In this document: positions 35,921-44,344 of the stretch, one piece after another
Position numbering within the stretch: the stretch's first letter is position 1
Layout of the letters: each line of letters begins with the position of its first letter
Source: an uncultured SAR86 cluster bacterium
GTDB taxonomy: Bacteria > Pseudomonadota > Gammaproteobacteria > Magnimaribacterales > AG-339-G14
Reading direction: 5' to 3'
DNA: 64,000 nucleotides
NCBI GenBank assembly: GCA_902563105.1
Contig: CACEVU010000001.1
Coordinates: forward strand, 427,755-491,754
The notes under the pieces: generated by a model
Told to the model about the DNA's origin: nothing
Database searches by the model: none
The model's input: the letters and a program-made list of their open reading frames with translations, nothing else
Translations under genes and position numbers: made by a program

Positions 35921-37378
35921 ATGAATTATGAAGAATATTCTTCTTACGATGCTCTTGGATTAGCTGAATTAGTAAGAACGAAGAAAATATCACAGTCTGA
36001 ACTTCTTGAAATTGCATTAAATTTGACAGACATTTTAGATCCTGGACTTAATGCTATTCCAATCAAACATTATGAACTTGCTAGGGAAAAAGCAAAATTA
36101 TCTACCCAAGATGGAATTTTTAATGGCGTTCCTTTTTTACTTAAAGATCTCAATAATTATTGGGAGAATACTGTTACTTCTGGAGGATCTAGAGTCTTAG
36201 AAAACATCAAAGCTGACCACACCAGTGAACTAGTGAAAAGAACGCTCAATGCAGGATTGAATATTTTTGGGAAGACTAATTCTCCTGAACTTGGATTAAC
36301 TGTTACAACGGAACCAAAACTATATGGGCCTACAAGAAATCCATGGAATCTTGATTATTCTTCTGGTGGATCAAGTGGTGGCGCTTCTTCTGCTGTGGCT
36401 GCAGGGATCGTTCCAATGGCTCAAGCCAGTGATGGTGGTGGCTCGATTAGGATACCAGCTTCTTGTTGTGGTCTTTTTGGCTTGAAGCCTACCAGAGCCA
36501 GAACACCTCTCGGTCCCGTATCTTTGGAAGGATGGGGTGGTCAGTCTATTTTTCATTGTGTTTCTGTTTCTGTAAGAGATTCTGCAGCTTTATTAGATGT
36601 TACTTGTGGACCTGAAAAGGGAGCTCCTTACCGTTCTGCTCACCAAGAAAGTAGTTTTTTAGAGCAAATCAATAAGGAACCCAGTAGCCTAAAAATAGGC
36701 TTTCTCGATCAATCGGAAATTGAAATTCATGAAGATGTAAAAGATTCTATGAATTCAACAATAAAGCTTTGCGAAGAATTAGGACATTCAGTTGAAAATA
36801 CAAGTTTAACGTTTTCTTCTGATGAAATTACGTTTGCTATTGTTACCATTATTTCAGCAAATGTTGCATACGCTGTTGATTCTCAATCAAATCAAACAAA
36901 TAGAGAAATTTCTAACGATTTTTTTGAGAAAGTTACTCTTCAAATGTCTGAAAATGGTAAAAAATTTAGTGCGACTGATTACATTAAGGCAATAAAGATT
37001 AATCACAGGCTGGGTCAAGAATTAGAGAGAATGTTTGATCAGTATGATCTTTTGTTATCTCCCGTCTTATCCATGCCTCCAGTAAAAATTGGATACATTG
37101 ATATGAACTCTTCAGATATGTCGACCTACATAGAAAGGCTCTCCAAATACTCACCATTCACGGGTATTTTTAATCAATCAGGCCAGCCTTCAATGTCAGT
37201 TCCACTCTTCAGATCAACAAACAATCTTCCTATAGGCTCGATGTTTTCTGCTTCCTATGGAAACGAGAATTTATTATTTTCTTTAGCAGGACAATTAGAA
37301 AAAGCTAAACCATGGAAAAGTCATTTATCTTTGATAAGAAAAAACCTCTTGGAAACTATTCAGAATCTAGATAACTAG
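35921..37378 (+). CDS. amidase-signature family protein
   Basis: Enzyme of 485 residues in the amidase-signature family. The Ser-cisSer-Lys triad is recognisable: Lys in PFLLKDLNNY, cis-Ser in SSGGSSGGASSA, and the nucleophile Ser in SDGGGSIRIPAS. Overall length and the PTRARTPLGP segment agree with general amidases and fatty-acid amide hydrolases; it lacks the GatA gene context. It would cleave an amide to acid plus ammonia or amine. It directly follows dihydroorotase (0-base gap). The final 23 bases overlap a small minus-strand gene. Confidence 0.9.
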   Translation: MNYEEYSSYDALGLAELVRTKKISQSELLEIALNLTDILDPGLNAIPIKHYELAREKAKLSTQDGIFNGVPFLLKDLNNYWENTVTSGGSRVLENIKADHTSELVKRTLNAGLNIFGKTNSPELGLTVTTEPKLYGPTRNPWNLDYSSGGSSGGASSAVAAGIVPMAQASDGGGSIRIPASCCGLFGLKPTRARTPLGPVSLEGWGGQSIFHCVSVSVRDSAALLDVTCGPEKGAPYRSAHQESSFLEQINKEPSSLKIGFLDQSEIEIHEDVKDSMNSTIKLCEELGHSVENTSLTFSSDEITFAIVTIISANVAYAVDSQSNQTNREISNDFFEKVTLQMSENGKKFSATDYIKAIKINHRLGQELERMFDQYDLLLSPVLSMPPVKIGYIDMNSSDMSTYIERLSKYSPFTGIFNQSGQPSMSVPLFRSTNNLPIGSMFSASYGNENLLFSLAGQLEKAKPWKSHLSLIRKNLLETIQNLDN

Positions 37379-37529
37379 CTCTGCTTTCTTCTTCTATATT
37401 TTGTCTGAAGTCAGATTCTTGGATAAAGTATCCTAGAAGACCTAAAAGAAAAGTTAGCCCAGCGATCAGGATAAAAAATACAATAAGATTTTTGGTTATT
37501 TCAGAATCTTTCACGATTATATGATACAT
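37356..37529 (-). CDS. small single-pass membrane protein (57 residues)
   Basis: A 57-residue open frame from ATG 37529 to TAG 37356. It begins MYHIIVKDSEITKN, has one strongly hydrophobic helix (LIVFFILIAGLTFLLGLLGYF, residues about 15-35) and ends with a charged tail rich in Glu/Arg. The clean hydrophobic-polar pattern and its position in an otherwise unused 171-base gap support a real gene. It overlaps the amidase by 23 bases at its 3' end. No family is recognised; an alternative start is the GTG at codon 6. Confidence 0.55.
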   Translation of the reverse strand: MYHIIVKDSEITKNLIVFFILIAGLTFLLGLLGYFIQESDFRQNIEEESRASYLDSE

Positions 37530-37549
37530 AAATACTTTTAAATAAAAAT

Positions 37550-38818
37550 ATGGACGGCGAAAAAAAATATACCTTTAGAGAAAAAATCTCATGGGCAACT
37601 TATGACTGGGCAAATTCTGTATTTGCTACTACCGTGTTAGCGGGCTTCTTTCCTCTTTTTTTTAAGTCTTATTGGGGAGGGGATTTAAACGATGTAACAT
37701 CAACTGCTTATCTTGGAACAGCAAGTTCTATTTCAGGTTTTATTATCGTTTTAATTGCTCCAATTCTTGGTGCTATGGCTGATCTTTCAGGAAATAAAAA
37801 AAAATTTCTTATCTGCTTTGCCTTAATAGGAATTTTATCTACAAGCGCTCTTTTTTTTATTAGTTATGGTAATTGGCAATGGAGCTTAATTATATTTGGC
37901 CTATCAATTATTGGATTCTCTGGAGCGAATATTTTTTATGACTCTCTCTTGATAGATGTATCTTCCGAAGAAGATAGGAATTATGTTTCTTCGATGGGAT
38001 ACGCATTAGGTTATCTCGGAGGCGGCATATTATTTTTGATCAATGTTTTGATGTATCTGTACCCAGCATCATTTTTTCTTGAGACTGAAATTGAAGGGAT
38101 TTTATATTCTTTTTTATCTGTCTCAATATGGTGGTTTTTATTTTCAATTCCTTTGTATATTTTTGTTAAACAAAAACAAAAAGAGAACATTATTCAATCT
38201 GCTAACTCCTTAAAAAAATCTTTACAAAGAGTTCTCAGCACATTTAGAGAAATAAAAAAATATAAAGCAGTTTTAATATTTCTAATTGCATATTGGTTTT
38301 ATATCGATGGAATTGATACCATTGTAAGGATGGCTATAGCCTATGGGACAGACCTAGGTTTCGATTCTTCTCAATTAATAATAGCTTTGATTCTTACTCA
38401 ATTTATAGGTTTTCCAGCAACTTTTGCTTATGCTTTTTTAGCCGAAAAAATAGGTCTATTTAATATGCTTGTAGCAGGAATCTTAGTTTACATTTTTATA
38501 TGTATTTATAGTCTCTTTATTACTAGTACTCTAGATTTTTTTATTTTGGCTGGCCTTGTCGGACTTGTGCAAGGAGGAGTGCAATCGGTAAGTAGAACCA
38601 TTTTTAGTAATCTAATTCCTCAGGAAAAAGCTACTGAATTTTTTGGTTTTTACAATTTAGTTGGAAAATCTGCAGTTGTAGTAGGGCCTGCTTTAGTAGG
38701 TTGGACTGCTTATATTTTCAATAATCCTAAAGCAGGAATTATCAGCCTTCTTTTATTATTTATTCCAGGGATTTTGCTACTATTTTTTGTTCCAAAAGAT
38801 AACCTTTTAAAAAGATAA
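37550..38818 (+). CDS. UMF1-type MFS transporter
   Basis: Inner-membrane carrier of 422 residues with about twelve helices. It shows the UMF1/Atg22-like signature near the N-terminus (SWATYDWANSVFATTV), DLSGNKKKFL in the first cytoplasmic loop, and FGFYNLVGKSAVVVGP in the second half. The related yeast protein exports amino acids from the vacuole; bacterial members have no settled substrate. It overlaps the convergent GDPD gene by 12 bases. Confidence 0.88.
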   Translation: MDGEKKYTFREKISWATYDWANSVFATTVLAGFFPLFFKSYWGGDLNDVTSTAYLGTASSISGFIIVLIAPILGAMADLSGNKKKFLICFALIGILSTSALFFISYGNWQWSLIIFGLSIIGFSGANIFYDSLLIDVSSEEDRNYVSSMGYALGYLGGGILFLINVLMYLYPASFFLETEIEGILYSFLSVSIWWFLFSIPLYIFVKQKQKENIIQSANSLKKSLQRVLSTFREIKKYKAVLIFLIAYWFYIDGIDTIVRMAIAYGTDLGFDSSQLIIALILTQFIGFPATFAYAFLAEKIGLFNMLVAGILVYIFICIYSLFITSTLDFFILAGLVGLVQGGVQSVSRTIFSNLIPQEKATEFFGFYNLVGKSAVVVGPALVGWTAYIFNNPKAGIISLLLLFIPGILLLFFVPKDNLLKR

Positions 38819-39541
38819 ATTCTCATCTCTCATAACCTTAAGTAGCAAATCAGGTTCATCAGTGATGATTCCATTTATTCCCATATTGATAAGCTTTCTC
38901 ATATTATTTTCATCGTTTATCGTCCAAGCATGCACTAAAATTTTTCTAGTCATAGCTCTTTTAATAAAATTAAAATTTAGGATATTTATACCATTCCAAT
39001 TTATTGGAACCTGGAGAATTTTCGAAAAATTATTAGTAATATTAAAGAGCTTAAATAATGCCACATCTCTAAGCCCCATTGATATATTTGCTTGAGGGAA
39101 TTTATTTCTTACCTTCTTTGTATTCTCTGAGTTGAATGATGCAAAACATACTCTATTAAAAGCCTTTAGGTCATTCACTATTTCAATAGCTGGTTCAACT
39201 ACCTCTTTATTTTTGAGATCTATATTAAATTTTGTTTTCGGAAATTCATTAAGAGTTTCTTCCAATGTAAGAAGTCTACAATTTTTTTGTTTAAAAAATG
39301 TATTGATTTCATTAAAAGAGAGATTTTTTACTTCTAGGTCAATATCAAATAGTCTTTTTAGAGATTTATCATGAAAAGTAACAATTTTGTTATCTAAAGT
39401 TTTCCTTAGATCAGTTTCAATAAAACTATACCCTTTGTCTACTACCGACTTAAAAGCTTCAAAACTATTTTCCAAGTATTTTTTTGAATTTCCTCTATGT
39501 GAAATAGCAATAAAAGAAGTTTCTTGAAACCTATTATTCAT
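38807..39541 (-). CDS. glycerophosphodiester phosphodiesterase family protein
   Basis: TIM-barrel hydrolase of 244 residues with no signal peptide, so cytoplasmic. Catalytic residues: His in ISHRGNSKKYLENS, the Glu-Asp pair in IETDLRKT, and His in VTFHDKSLKR; the C-terminal half has HAWTINDENNMRKLINMG and GIITDEPDLLL, the classical ends of the family. It releases glycerol-3-phosphate and an alcohol from deacylated phospholipids. It diverges from an alpha/beta hydrolase over 36 bases. Confidence 0.92.
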   Translation of the reverse strand: MNNRFQETSFIAISHRGNSKKYLENSFEAFKSVVDKGYSFIETDLRKTLDNKIVTFHDKSLKRLFDIDLEVKNLSFNEINTFFKQKNCRLLTLEETLNEFPKTKFNIDLKNKEVVEPAIEIVNDLKAFNRVCFASFNSENTKKVRNKFPQANISMGLRDVALFKLFNITNNFSKILQVPINWNGINILNFNFIKRAMTRKILVHAWTINDENNMRKLINMGINGIITDEPDLLLKVMRDENLSF

Positions 39542-39577
39542 ATGGATTAACTTGTCATTAACATTTACTATTTAAAG

Positions 39578-40546
39578 ATGGAATTTTTCATATTACTTTT
39601 AGTACTTTTAATTTTATTTCCCTTGATTCCATACTTGTTTTTTTACTTTAAATTAGAAAACCCAATAAACATAAAAAAACCCTCACATGGCTCTTTTGCA
39701 AAATTATCTAACGGAAAGATTTTTTATGAACTAATTGAACCACAAAATCCTAATGGGGAAATAATACTTTTAGTACATGGTTTTTCAACACCGAGTATTG
39801 TCTGGAAGGGGGTAATTCCCTTTTTACTCGAAAAGGGATTTAAAGTTTTAGCTTATGACCATTATGGAAGGGGATACTCTTCAAGACCTAAAATAAAATA
39901 TACAAAAGAATTTTATTTAAAAACGATTACCGAATTATTGAATTATTTAAACATTGAACAAAAAATTCATTTAGTAGGTTATTCGATGGGCGGCCCTATT
40001 GTTGGTTATTACGCTGACGAAAATCCAAAGTCAGTTTCATCTGTTAATTTTATAGCTCCAGCTGGATATATGTTTGAAAGTAAAACTGATACCAATTTAT
40101 ATTTGAAAATACTCAACATACCGGGTGTCAGTCAGTATATATCGGTAGTAATGCCTTCTTTAATGTATGGTGGTAACTCATCAATTGAATTGTCATCAAA
40201 CGAAGATAAAAATCGATTATCTCAACAAGATTTAAATAACGTTTATCGAGAACAAATGAAATACGAGGGGTTCACTAGATCTTTATTATCAACAGCAAAG
40301 AATTTCAATCTGTTCAATACAAAAAAAATGTATCAAAGTCTTGGAACGAAAAAAATTAATGCATCGGTAATCTGGGGAAGTGTTGATGAGATTGTTCCCG
40401 TTGACGGATTGAAATCTTTAAAAATAGATATTCCAAATATAAAACACAAAGTTATTGAAAACGGATTCCACGACATAACATATGCCTTGCCAAGTAAAGT
40501 AGGTCCTTTTTTAGTAGAGCAAATTACTGATTTTTCTAATGACTAA
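39578..40546 (+). CDS. alpha/beta hydrolase
   Basis: Protein of 322 residues with an N-terminal hydrophobic segment (about 2-26) that could anchor it in the inner membrane. The alpha/beta hydrolase core follows: oxyanion loop LLVHGFSTPS, nucleophile elbow VGYSMGGPIV (Ser), an acid in WGSVDEIVPVDG and the catalytic His in NGFHDITYAL. Ester or lactone hydrolysis is expected; the substrate is unknown. Its stop overlaps the next gene by 8 bases. Confidence 0.88.
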   Translation: MEFFILLLVLLILFPLIPYLFFYFKLENPINIKKPSHGSFAKLSNGKIFYELIEPQNPNGEIILLVHGFSTPSIVWKGVIPFLLEKGFKVLAYDHYGRGYSSRPKIKYTKEFYLKTITELLNYLNIEQKIHLVGYSMGGPIVGYYADENPKSVSSVNFIAPAGYMFESKTDTNLYLKILNIPGVSQYISVVMPSLMYGGNSSIELSSNEDKNRLSQQDLNNVYREQMKYEGFTRSLLSTAKNFNLFNTKKMYQSLGTKKINASVIWGSVDEIVPVDGLKSLKIDIPNIKHKVIENGFHDITYALPSKVGPFLVEQITDFSND

Positions 40547-41897
40547 AAAAATAGGTATAACTGAAGTCGTTCTTAGAGATGGAAATCAGTCGCTTCTCTC
40601 AACTAGACTTAAATTAGAAGACATTTTACCGATAGCTTCAAAATTAGATGAAGTAGGATATTCATCAATTGAAAGTTGGGGAGGGGCAATATTTGATTCA
40701 TGTGTCCGATACTTGAATGAAGATCCTTGGGAAAGATTAAGGCAGTTGAAAGATGCAATGCCAAAAACCAAACAACAAATGCTTCTTAGAGGGCAAAACC
40801 TTGTTGGATACAAACACTATAGCGATGAAATAGTTTCTAAATTTATTGAAAAAGCAGTTGCAAATGGAATTGATATTTTTAGAATATTTGATGCCTTAAA
40901 TGATCTCAGAAATATCAAACACAGTGTGCAAGAAGTAAAAAAAAATGGAAAACATGCACAAGGCACAATAGCTTTCACAATTAGTCCAGTTCATACATTA
41001 GAAAACTGGGTCAACTTAGCAAAAGAAATTCAAGATATGGATTGTGATTCACTCTGTATAAAGGATATGTCTGGAATTTTGAGTCCTGAATATGCTTTTG
41101 AATTAGTTTCTGCATTAAAGAGAGCAATTTCTATCCCAATACATTTGCACACTCACGCAACTACAGGGATGTCTAACTTGACGAACATGAAAGCAATAGA
41201 AGCTGGCGTTGACAATATAGATACTTCAATTTCTTCAATGAGCATGGGCTACGGACATTCTGCAACTGAAACCATGCTTTATCTGATGAAAGAAAAAAAA
41301 ATTGATGTCGATATTGATCTTAATGAGTTATTAACTATTTCAGAATATTTTAAAAAGGTTAGAGAAAAATACATTGAATTCGAAGGAAGTATGAAAGGTG
41401 TTGATTTGCAGATGTTGGTTAATCAAGTTCCCGGCGGGATGTTGTCAAATCTTGAAACTCAACTTAAAGGCCTAGGTAAAGAAGAGTTGTTAGGAGAGGT
41501 CGTGTCTGAAATTTATCAAGTAAGGAAAGATTTAGGTTTTGTTCCCCTTGTGACTCCAGCATCACAAATTATTGGAGCTCAGGCTCTATCGAATATTGTC
41601 AATGAAAAATATGAAACACTTTCAGTAGAAATAATTGATCTTGTTTTAGGTTATTATGGAAAATTGCCAGGAAATGTTGACCCAAAACTTATCAAAAAAG
41701 CCACAGAAAATAAAGAAATAATCTCAAATCGTCCTGCAGATTTATTAACTGACAGATTTGAAGATTTTAAAAATAATTTAAGAGAATTTTGTAAAAAATT
41801 AGAAATAGATGATCTAAGTTCAATTGAAGAACATGTTTTAACATTTATTCTAATTCCTTATGGAAGCGAACAAATATTTAAAAAATCAGCTTCTTAG
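40539..41897 (+). CDS. pyruvate/oxaloacetate carboxyltransferase, biotinyl domain absent
   Basis: Protein of 452 residues matching the carboxyltransferase part of pyruvate carboxylase B / oxaloacetate decarboxylase alpha / transcarboxylase 5S. The barrel motifs are present: LRDGNQS (metal Asp), the carboxylated Lys in LCIKDMSG, HLHTHATTG (metal His pair), and the PYC/OADA domain with NQVPGGMLSNL. Unlike OadA or PycB (about 570-600 residues) it stops before any biotinyl domain, and there is no MKM lysine site. It might use a free carrier protein encoded elsewhere, like the 5S subunit. It overlaps the hydrolase upstream by 8 bases and the convergent TorF gene by 20. Confidence 0.87.
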   Translation: MTKKIGITEVVLRDGNQSLLSTRLKLEDILPIASKLDEVGYSSIESWGGAIFDSCVRYLNEDPWERLRQLKDAMPKTKQQMLLRGQNLVGYKHYSDEIVSKFIEKAVANGIDIFRIFDALNDLRNIKHSVQEVKKNGKHAQGTIAFTISPVHTLENWVNLAKEIQDMDCDSLCIKDMSGILSPEYAFELVSALKRAISIPIHLHTHATTGMSNLTNMKAIEAGVDNIDTSISSMSMGYGHSATETMLYLMKEKKIDVDIDLNELLTISEYFKKVREKYIEFEGSMKGVDLQMLVNQVPGGMLSNLETQLKGLGKEELLGEVVSEIYQVRKDLGFVPLVTPASQIIGAQALSNIVNEKYETLSVEIIDLVLGYYGKLPGNVDPKLIKKATENKEIISNRPADLLTDRFEDFKNNLREFCKKLEIDDLSSIEEHVLTFILIPYGSEQIFKKSAS

Positions 41898-42525
41898 AAA
41901 TGCTCAACACAATTCCATCATCGTTGTAATTACTTTTTCCATTAGCGTTCAGGTAATAATAATAAATATTTATTTTAAAATCAGATTGAAGAGTCTCAAC
42001 CCCAACTGAATAATTAAGACCGTTAGAGTTAGGGTCACTTCTATAAGAATCAAAATTACCTATTGATAAGCTTAAAAAATTACTAAAAAAAGGATACTTA
42101 TAGGAAATTTCATAATAATCTGGAAAATTATCTAGTCCGATAAAATATGAAATTTTGAAATCTTCAAAGGATAAATTAAATTCAACTTCATCGAAATTAT
42201 CAATTTTTGAATCCGGATAATTTGTTCCAAGATAGTTGATAGAAATATTTAGATTTTTATTCAAGTCTTTTTGATAACCGAACATATATCCAAACTCTTT
42301 ATTAGGATAAGCTAAACTCTCGTCACAACAATTTTCAAATGTTGCTCCTGAAAAAAAACCATTATCAAGAGCAAAATAAATTTCAACACTTAACGTTGCG
42401 TTTCCATTATTTTGAGTAATGCCTCGCCATATTGAATCACTATTCAAAGAAAGTTCGATCTCAGATTCCGAATATAACGAAAACGAAATTGATAATAAAA
42501 GAAGAAATTTTATAATTATGTGCAT
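41878..42525 (-). CDS. TorF-family putative porin (diverged copy)
   Basis: Outer-membrane barrel of 215 residues with signal peptide (MHIIIKFLLLLSISFSLYS). The TorF/Gcw_chp start pattern is kept but worn: LNSDSIWRGITQNNG, LDNGFFSGATF, and later strands such as SISYLGTN-like and VSYKYPFF. It is the third in a row of three paralogues and the most diverged. Its ATG follows directly after the U-tract of a terminator, with a GAGAGG Shine-Dalgarno candidate inside the hairpin's distal arm. It overlaps the convergent carboxyltransferase by 20 bases. Confidence 0.82.
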   Translation of the reverse strand: MHIIIKFLLLLSISFSLYSESEIELSLNSDSIWRGITQNNGNATLSVEIYFALDNGFFSGATFENCCDESLAYPNKEFGYMFGYQKDLNKNLNISINYLGTNYPDSKIDNFDEVEFNLSFEDFKISYFIGLDNFPDYYEISYKYPFFSNFLSLSIGNFDSYRSDPNSNGLNYSVGVETLQSDFKINIYYYYLNANGKSNYNDDGIVLSISKKLIF

Positions 42526-42552
42526 AAAAAAAGCCTCTCAAATATGAGAGGC
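42526..42552 (-). terminator. rho-independent terminator after the middle TorF gene
   Basis: On the minus strand GCCTCTCA (42552-42545), loop TATT, TGAGAGGC (42540-42533), then seven U at 42532-42526. It follows the stop of the 42577 TorF gene, and the last U is directly next to the ATG of the next TorF gene (42525). The stem's distal arm also contains that gene's possible Shine-Dalgarno. Confidence 0.85.
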
Positions 42553-42576
42553 TTTATTTTAACTTGAATTAAGTTC

Positions 42577-43233
42577 TTAGAAAGAAGTTCCTAAGGCTAC
42601 ATAAGCTCCATCGTCATCTGCACCACCACTTCCAGCTTTCGCTTCGAAGTCGTAGTAGTAGAATCCTAAAGAAAAGTTGCCAATACCCCAATCGTAACCG
42701 ATTAAAGTATTATCTCCAGTATCTTCATATTCACCATATGAAACACCAAAAGATCCAGGTCCAGCATCAACAGAGTAACCTATCTCACTGTAATCTGGCG
42801 AACTGTCTTGGCCTGCAGAATAAAGAATGCTTAAACCATAAATGTTGAAACCTATGTAAGCTTCTTCAAAATCTAAAGCATCATTTCCTGGGTAAATTAC
42901 AGAAATATAACCTATGTCATAGCTCATATTTTCATTGCCCATTTCCCCAGAAAAACCAAGGTAAACGTCTAACTCCATGGAAGCTTTAGCAGTTACTTTA
43001 TCATCTGCGTCAGTAGAAACTCCATCAGCATTAGATGCCCAAGTTCCAAAATAGAAACCATTGTCTGTAGCAAGGTCAAAACCACCATTAACAGCAACAT
43101 CCCCACTTGTCTGTGTCATTCCACGCCAAATGTAGTCACTACTTAAGCCTACATTCCCTGAAATCTCAACAGCAGATGCATAAGAACTTAAAATTAAAAA
43201 CATGCTTGTTAAAGCTATTTTTATACTTTTCAT
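42577..43233 (-). CDS. TorF-family putative porin
   Basis: Outer-membrane beta-barrel of 218 residues: signal peptide (1-21, ending YASA), then the family's opening NVGLSSDYIWRGMTQTSGD, GGFDLATDNGFYFGTWASN and repeating strand pattern ending VALGTSF with a terminal aromatic. The Shine-Dalgarno CGGAG precedes ATG by about 6 bases. It is closely related to 43477 (shared DYIWRGMTQ, GGFDL and GYDWG motifs). A strong terminator follows. TorF proteins are thought to be porins for small solutes; cargo unknown. Confidence 0.93.
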   Translation of the reverse strand: MKSIKIALTSMFLILSSYASAVEISGNVGLSSDYIWRGMTQTSGDVAVNGGFDLATDNGFYFGTWASNADGVSTDADDKVTAKASMELDVYLGFSGEMGNENMSYDIGYISVIYPGNDALDFEEAYIGFNIYGLSILYSAGQDSSPDYSEIGYSVDAGPGSFGVSYGEYEDTGDNTLIGYDWGIGNFSLGFYYYDFEAKAGSGGADDDGAYVALGTSF

Positions 43234-43250
43234 ATCATCTCCGTTATAAA

Positions 43251-43280
43251 TTTATAAAAGATAATTGCATTAAACATCAA
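43251..43280 (-). promoter_or_regulatory. candidate promoter for the middle TorF gene
   Basis: On the minus strand TTGATG (43280-43275), 18 bases, TATAAA (43256-43251). The transcript would begin near 43244, giving a leader of only about ten bases that holds the Shine-Dalgarno. Confidence 0.4.
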
Positions 43281-43352
43281 AAAAATGGGTATATAAAGGG
43301 TTTTTTTTAGAAAAAAACCGTATAAATACATAAATTTGATTCAAAAACAAAC

Positions 43353-43387
43353 AAACCCCTCAATTCAAAACAGAATTAGAAGGGTTT
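43353..43387 (-). terminator. candidate terminator downstream of the first TorF gene
   Basis: Imperfect inverted repeat (AAACCC-CTC-AATTC against GAATT-A-GA-AGGGTTT, one mismatch and one bulge) with the minus-strand 3' side running into TGTTTGTTTTTG. It lies about 90 bases after the 43477 stop and would end that transcript before the next TorF gene. Confidence 0.6.
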
Positions 43388-43446
43388 GTAAACTATAGAA
43401 TTTCTAGAGAAAGGGGAATATAGAATTCATACAGTTTTTTTTGGTA

Positions 43447-43469
43447 CCTCCCAGTACGCAACTGGGAGG
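43447..43469. other. perfect 9-bp hairpin just after the first TorF stop
   Basis: CCTCCCAGT (43447-43455), loop ACGCA, ACTGGGAGG (43461-43469). It begins 8 bases past the stop of the 43477 TorF gene on the minus strand. No U-tract follows on that strand (an A-run follows instead), so it may protect the 3' end of the mRNA rather than terminate. Confidence 0.6.
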
Positions 43470-43476
43470 AATTAAA

Positions 43477-44109
43477 TTAGTAACTTATTGTGAAATAAGC
43501 TCCATCATCATCACTATCTGCGGCATCAGCTGCAAAGTCGTAGAAATAAAAGCCTAAAGTAAAGTCACCAACACCCCAGTCATAGCCCATTAGGGTATTA
43601 GTACCATAGGTATCGTAATCTCCATAAGAAATCGAGAAGGATCCAGGTCCTACATCAATACCATAACCGATTTCTGAATAATCAGTAGCTGAATCCATAC
43701 CTGCGGCATAAAGTACATAAACGCCATAAAAATCAAAAGAAACATATATCTCTTCGAAATCTAAAGAATCTTGACCTGGGTAAGTGTAAGCAATGTAGCC
43801 AATGTCGTATCCAGCATCATCGTTGAAAGATCCTGCATATCCAAGATAGCCATCGAACTCCATTGATCCGAATCCTGCTTGATCCTTATCGTCAGCTGCA
43901 ACGTTTGCAGCCCATACACCTAAATAGAAACCGCTGTCGTCTTCTAGATCAAAACCACCGCTCACTGAAGGATCGCTAGCATTTTGTGTCATTCCTCTCC
44001 AAATATAGTCTGTAGTGATAGCAATGTTTCCGGATAAAGAAACTTCGGTAAAACTGAAACTACTTAGAGATAGAATGAAACCAAAAATAATTTTTTTTAA
44101 TATATTCAT
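43477..44109 (-). CDS. TorF-family putative porin
   Basis: Outer-membrane protein of 210 residues. The start is set at ATG 44109 because AAGGAG lies 5 bases upstream and the signal peptide (MNILKKIIFGFILSLSSFSF) begins there; a longer frame to 44181 lacks these. The family opening is NIAITTDYIWRGMTQNASD with GGFDLEDDSGFYLGVWAAN. It is the first of three tandem TorF paralogues, followed by two hairpins and then the second copy. The acidic, Tyr/Gly-rich make-up suits a barrel in a marine cell. Confidence 0.93.
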   Translation of the reverse strand: MNILKKIIFGFILSLSSFSFTEVSLSGNIAITTDYIWRGMTQNASDPSVSGGFDLEDDSGFYLGVWAANVAADDKDQAGFGSMEFDGYLGYAGSFNDDAGYDIGYIAYTYPGQDSLDFEEIYVSFDFYGVYVLYAAGMDSATDYSEIGYGIDVGPGSFSISYGDYDTYGTNTLMGYDWGVGDFTLGFYFYDFAADAADSDDDGAYFTISY

Positions 44110-44344
44110 GAATTCTCCTTTTTTGGTTAATTTATAAAAAGAAATAATTATACAAGTGCATAAATTCAGCTTTTTTTTCAAAATTCTCTTCTAAAATTAT
44201 GTTTTTGATTCATTAAAGTGCTTTTTTCAAAAAAAATTTAAATTTTTTGTAATTTTTTAGTGCATGTTTTTTGAGATAATTATTTTTTTAATAACTATCT
44301 TTTTTACTTGATTGCTCTGTGTTTAAATACAGTTTTCAAAATTC
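44110..44344. other. 235-base AT-rich divergent spacer
   Basis: Between the divergent TorF and acuI genes. A minus-strand TATAAT (44152-44147) about 40 bases before the TorF start is a possible -10 box, with no good -35. Otherwise long T and A runs; no ORF of note and no structured RNA recognised. Confidence 0.4.

Noticed and set aside
43299..43319. GGTTTTTTTT...AAAAAAACC palindrome upstream of the middle TorF gene
   Set aside because: Almost only A and T runs, no termination geometry; probably AT-rich spacer or promoter context.
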